Made by a program: the position numbers and the translations under genes. Positions 61,385-64,000 of a DNA stretch of 64,000 bases are shown here, piece by piece (positions within the stretch are counted from its first letter, which is position 1; every line of letters begins with the position of its first letter). The notes beneath the pieces were generated by a model. The model was given only the letters and a program-made list of their open reading frames with translations. It made no database searches and had not been told where the DNA came from. The DNA is from Chryseobacterium panacisoli (GTDB lineage: Bacteria; Bacteroidota; Bacteroidia; Flavobacteriales; Weeksellaceae). The stretch lies in the NCBI RefSeq assembly GCF_008274625.1, contig NZ_VTRU01000004.1, forward strand, positions 186,001-250,000, given 5' to 3'.

Positions 61385-61399
61385 TCTTTTATATTATCA

Positions 61400-61530
61400 G
61401 GACAAAAATGGCATAACCTTTTCCTTTCCTTCTGCTCTATCTTTTGAGCTACATTCTGTTTACAACAAGAAAGACAGGAATTGAACCTGCATCTGAAGGC
61501 GTAAATCGAAGTATGATTCCAAAACGGCAC
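61400..61530 (-). ncRNA. Y-RNA-like module M1 (first of array)
   Basis: Box 61507-61530; T arm 61474-61490 (GCAGG-TTCAATT-CCTGT); acceptor strands at 61467-61473 and 61452-61458 pair 5 of 7; D arm GCTC-8 nt-GAGC at 61434-61449; anticodon-type stem GAAGG (61428-61432) with CCTTC (61495-61499) pairs 5 of 5. I found no tail complementary to its box core. The lower boundary is approximate. Confidence 0.55.
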
Positions 61531-61536
61531 CTGATT

Positions 61537-61758
61537 TTAATTTTTCCATTGAGTTTTTCTATACTTCTTCCAGTTTCTCTGGAATTTTGTATACTTTGCA
61601 TTCACCACTTCATAACCGTGTGGGAAACAGTATGAACAACCCATATCATCTCCGTGCATAATTCTTGAAATCTGTACACCGGAAATTTTCTTCGGAAAGT
61701 TAATCAATCCATATTCATTGACTCCGAATTTCTGTCTTAACGTTTTAATTTTTTTCAT
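61537..61758 (-). CDS. Small CxxC protein in the Y-RNA locus
   Basis: 73 residues, basic: MKKIKTLRQKFGVNEYGLINF, then GVQISRIMHGDDMGCSYCFPHGYEVVN and a Lys/Arg/Trp-rich tail (KFQRNWKKYRKTQWKN). The CSYCFPHG segment has a CxxC plus His that could bind zinc. No known family. It lies directly upstream (in the transcription sense) of module M1, 7 bp away, and downstream of repeat copy 2, so it may be cotranscribed with the RNAs. RNA binding is inference from charge. Confidence 0.6.
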   Translation of the reverse strand: MKKIKTLRQKFGVNEYGLINFPKKISGVQISRIMHGDDMGCSYCFPHGYEVVNAKYTKFQRNWKKYRKTQWKN

Positions 61759-61876
61759 AAGTATTGAGTATTAACCTCAATACAATGCTCCTTTCAGATT
61801 TGGTTTATGGTCATTCATGATTATTCGTTTTATCTTTTGCAAATTTATATGGCTGATGTGCATTCTTTTTACACAG

Positions 61877-62091
61877 TTATTTTTATTAAAAACCAAGCAA
61901 TAAATAATAAGAGTAATTGATGTTCAATTGAAAGTTGACGATGAAACTCTTATCAACGGCATTGGTCAGCTACCGGGCAATCTCGTGAAAGACTCTATCA
62001 GTTTTGGAATCGAAGTATGTCTTTCTAACGGCACCGATAGTATTAACATTGCAAAATTATATTGCATGTACGCAATCTTTTTACGTAGTTT
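61877..62091 (-). ncRNA. Diverged module M3, copy 2, in a 215-bp direct repeat
   Basis: Identical to 60786-61000 except for one base (62049). Box at 62011-62034 and a TAATTTTG box at 62052-62059. It lies 5 bp past the DUF6584 gene stop, between that gene and the CxxC protein gene. Confidence 0.5.
62052..62059 (-). promoter_or_regulatory. -7 box (TAATTTTG) of module M3 copy 2
   Basis: The same sequence and spacing to the box as in copy 1. Confidence 0.5.
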
Positions 62092-62096
62092 TATTT

Positions 62097-62624
62097 TTAT
62101 TGAAAAAATACTGATTTTATTAATTCAAACATTTTATATATTCCAAGAATAGGAATTAAAATAATTAATCCTATGAACAAGAAGATTCTTATTTTACCTA
62201 AAAAAACTGTTTGAGTTTCCGGATAATTCCCTTTTTCTCTTGTTTTAGCTTTAAAAGCAGGAATGTGTTTTGTGACTTTAAAACTGTTCTGCTCAAGTTC
62301 ATCCATTATTTTCATGGCATACTCATCAAGAAAATCTTTGTCACCTCTGAAAATAATGTCCTTTAAAATGGCATTTCCTGAATTGCTTAAAGACTTTCTG
62401 TAAATCTCCACAGCATTTTTCATTTCATTATTCTCTGGAGCAGACAGAATCCAAAATTTACCTGCTTCATCAAGAAATCCTGCTTCAAAATAAATCTGTC
62501 CTAACTTTTTTCTCAGAGATAAATCATTGGGATACTGATTGATCATATTTCTTAGCCTGTCGCATGCTTTTTTCTTTCGGCCTTCTTTAAGATCCTGTTC
62601 AATTCTGTAAAATAAATTTCCCAT
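62097..62624 (-). CDS. DUF6584-type TPR-like membrane protein
   Basis: 175 residues. A TPR-like helical part (KEGRKKKACDRLRNMINQYPNDLSLRKKLGQIYFEAGFLDEAGKFWILSA) is followed by FRGDKDFLDEYAMK and one C-terminal membrane segment (IFLFIGLIILIPILGIYKMF). This is the pattern I know as DUF6584; function unknown. It lies between the Ro60-family gene and repeat copy 2 on the same strand. In the duplicated segment (copy 1) this gene is absent. Confidence 0.72.
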   Translation of the reverse strand: MGNLFYRIEQDLKEGRKKKACDRLRNMINQYPNDLSLRKKLGQIYFEAGFLDEAGKFWILSAPENNEMKNAVEIYRKSLSNSGNAILKDIIFRGDKDFLDEYAMKIMDELEQNSFKVTKHIPAFKAKTREKGNYPETQTVFLGKIRIFLFIGLIILIPILGIYKMFELIKSVFFQ

Positions 62625-62652
62625 AATTTTTAAGCAACTTTATTTAAATATT

Positions 62653-62745
62653 TGTTCGTTTTGCCTTGAAGCAAAAGAACCAAAAGTTCAAGACCTGGAA
62701 ACGCCGGCTAAAAACAATCTCTACTCTCTAAAAATTCTAAACTCG
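62653..62745. repeat. 93-bp interspersed repeat, copy b
   Basis: Gap-free match to 61018-61110 with six differences, in the gap between the DUF6584 and Ro60-family genes. Confidence 0.75.
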
Positions 62746-62793
62746 TACGGATTTACAACTGATTTATTATGTTATTTTTAAAAGCAGTGCCAG

Positions 62794-64000
62794 CTACAGC
62801 ACTACTTTTTGAATCATTTTCACTGCAGATTTCTTGTCTTCCAAAGCATTCAGTACATCGAAAATTTTGTCTGACCAACCTGCAATAAGGTATACATCAT
62901 TCTTTCTGACATCAAGTGGCTGTTGACCATAACCTGCCAGGTCAAAAATATACAGTTTTGCATGAGGAGCGATGGCTTTATATCTATTCCAAAGGTCTTC
63001 AAAAGAGTTTCTGCTTCCAGTGCTGTTCCACATCTGAGTATCGGTAAAAAGCATTACTTTATCTACCTGTTCTTTTCTTTTGATCAGATCTTCGATAACC
63101 AGATAACCATTGGTAGAATAGCCCACTTCACCTTCTCGTTTATAAAATGCGTCTACATTTCTTAAAATACCGTTTTTAGGCATTGGAACTCTTAACCAAC
63201 GGTCACCAAAGATACCTGTTACCACGTTTTTACATTGTGACTGCAAAATCATAGACATCAGCAAACCGATATCATACAGCAAAATTTTACTTTTATTGGA
63301 AACTGCTTTCTGCATAGAACCGGATACATCCGCAGCGATCACTACCGAAGTATCAAAACCAAAGCCTTTGATATTTTTAGCACTTACCACCACAGCATCT
63401 TCCAATGCCTCCAATACTGAAGCCAAATAAGGAGAATCTATAGTCTTTAATTCTCGGTAAGCCGCCAGAAATCTGAATGGGAGCTGCTTTGAATTGGATA
63501 CTGCTCTTTCATCAGAAAGATATCTGCAGACTTTATTCATGGCATCACATGATACTCCGGCTTCCAGGATATTCCTCAGGTTTCTCATGGTTGCCATATA
63601 GCCCAATTTGTTGCTGAAGATCAGTTCTTCCCATTTGTTTTTGAAAGCCAGTTTTCTTTCTGTATCATCTGCAAATTTCGTCTGACCCAAAACAGAAAGT
63701 TCAACTTCCCATGTATAAGGGGTTTCCAGTGTATTATTGGCAATTTTATTGAAAACAGATTGTTGATTTTCATCTTTAGCTTTCGGATGAACCAGAAAGA
63801 GTGCGTCTTTCAGAGTTACTTCTGCTTTCCTGTTGTATTTTGCAAACTGATATTCATCGAATTTATTAAATGATTTCACCAAACCTTTCTGAATCTGCTT
63901 TGACAGTCTGTTCAGTTTTTTGGTATCTGTTCTTTTATTTGCAAGCTGATAGTAAGCCAGTAATTCTGTAATTTCATCGGCTCTCTGTACTACTTTATCT
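62794..64000 (-). CDS. Ro60/TROVE-domain RNA-binding protein, 5' end beyond window
   Basis: About 402 residues are visible; the frame stays open to the window edge, so the N-terminus is missing. The HEAT-like TROVE part (ELLAYYQLANKR, KYNRKAEVTLKDALFLVHPKAK, YMATMRNLRNILEAGV, LPFRFLAAYREL) is followed by a von Willebrand A domain with a complete MIDAS start, VVIAADVSGSMQK (DxSxS), and VMLFTDTQMW. This is the Ro60/Rsr family: a ring that binds Y RNAs and misfolded RNAs and takes part in RNA quality control and stress survival. The Y-RNA-like array downstream fits this role. Confidence 0.9.
   Translation of the reverse strand, partial: DKVVQRADEITELLAYYQLANKRTDTKKLNRLSKQIQKGLVKSFNKFDEYQFAKYNRKAEVTLKDALFLVHPKAKDENQQSVFNKIANNTLETPYTWEVELSVLGQTKFADDTERKLAFKNKWEELIFSNKLGYMATMRNLRNILEAGVSCDAMNKVCRYLSDERAVSNSKQLPFRFLAAYRELKTIDSPYLASVLEALEDAVVVSAKNIKGFGFDTSVVIAADVSGSMQKAVSNKSKILLYDIGLLMSMILQSQCKNVVTGIFGDRWLRVPMPKNGILRNVDAFYKREGEVGYSTNGYLVIEDLIKRKEQVDKVMLFTDTQMWNSTGSRNSFEDLWNRYKAIAPHAKLYIFDLAGYGQQPLDVRKNDVYLIAGWSDKIFDVLNALEDKKSAVKMIQKVVL

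Noticed and set aside
59888..61536. Long plus-strand reading frames across the RNA array
   Set aside because: No start context or family features, and they cross conserved RNA boxes.
61928..62152. Plus-strand frame of about 74 codons over the 215-bp direct repeat
   Set aside because: The other copy lacks the start codon in this frame; the repeat contains the RNA box and is better explained as an RNA element.

Overview
The window looks like the chromosome of a Chryseobacterium-type member of the Flavobacteriia (Bacteroidota). Signs are the low GC content, the absence of Shine-Dalgarno-like sites, promoters of the TTG-N17-23-TANNTTTG type, type IX secretion (T9SS) sorting domains, a PorZ homologue, GLPGLI and DUF6496 families, and a small HTH gene pair of the kind found in many copies in this genus. 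This assignment is recognition from memory, not a database match.

Left part (1-33 kb): a gliding-type T9SS cargo protein, an alpha-glucan phosphorylase-like protein, a dipeptidyl peptidase, a GLPGLI protein, three POT peptide transporters interrupted by a YhcG-type nuclease gene, a thioredoxin-like protein, recG, a degenerate receiver protein overlapping an AraC-type regulator that carries an in-frame stop, dapA, a UshA-like nucleotidase split in two genes, porZ, recO, a GH63-type glucosidase with a glucose-dehydrogenase-like SDR, and a GMC oxidase.

Middle part (33-59 kb): an ANT(6)-like adenylyltransferase, mqo, gpsA, an M23 peptidase, lipoproteins, an Rrf2 regulator and NAD(P)-binding oxidoreductase pair (YwnA/YwnB-like) sharing an identical operator, an FKBP, a catalase-like haem protein, an RCC1-repeat T9SS protein, a TetR gene with a 34-bp palindrome, a complete ter (TerC/TerD/TelA/PRTase/HAD) stress operon, and an EF-G paralogue preceded by a 28-codon leader ORF and an intrinsic terminator. 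A 101/102-bp tandem repeat array follows, then a SulP transporter.

Right part (59-64 kb): the most unusual region. Downstream of, and on the same strand as, a TROVE/Ro60-family gene (truncated by the window edge) lies an array of tRNA-like modules in circularly permuted order: anticodon-3' strand, T arm, acceptor-3', short loop, acceptor-5', D arm, anticodon-5' strand. Each begins with a 24-nt box (GTGYCGT-10 nt-TACTTCG on the minus strand). In seven of the eight distinct box sequences the variable core is complementary to a later segment of its own module. A tRNA mimic with a closed acceptor end, joined to a stem made by its two ends, is the published architecture of bacterial YrlA-type Y RNAs, the partners of Ro60. 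I interpret the region as a multi-copy Y-RNA array belonging to this Ro60 homologue, together with a DUF6584 protein and a 73-residue CxxC protein. A segment of the region has been duplicated.
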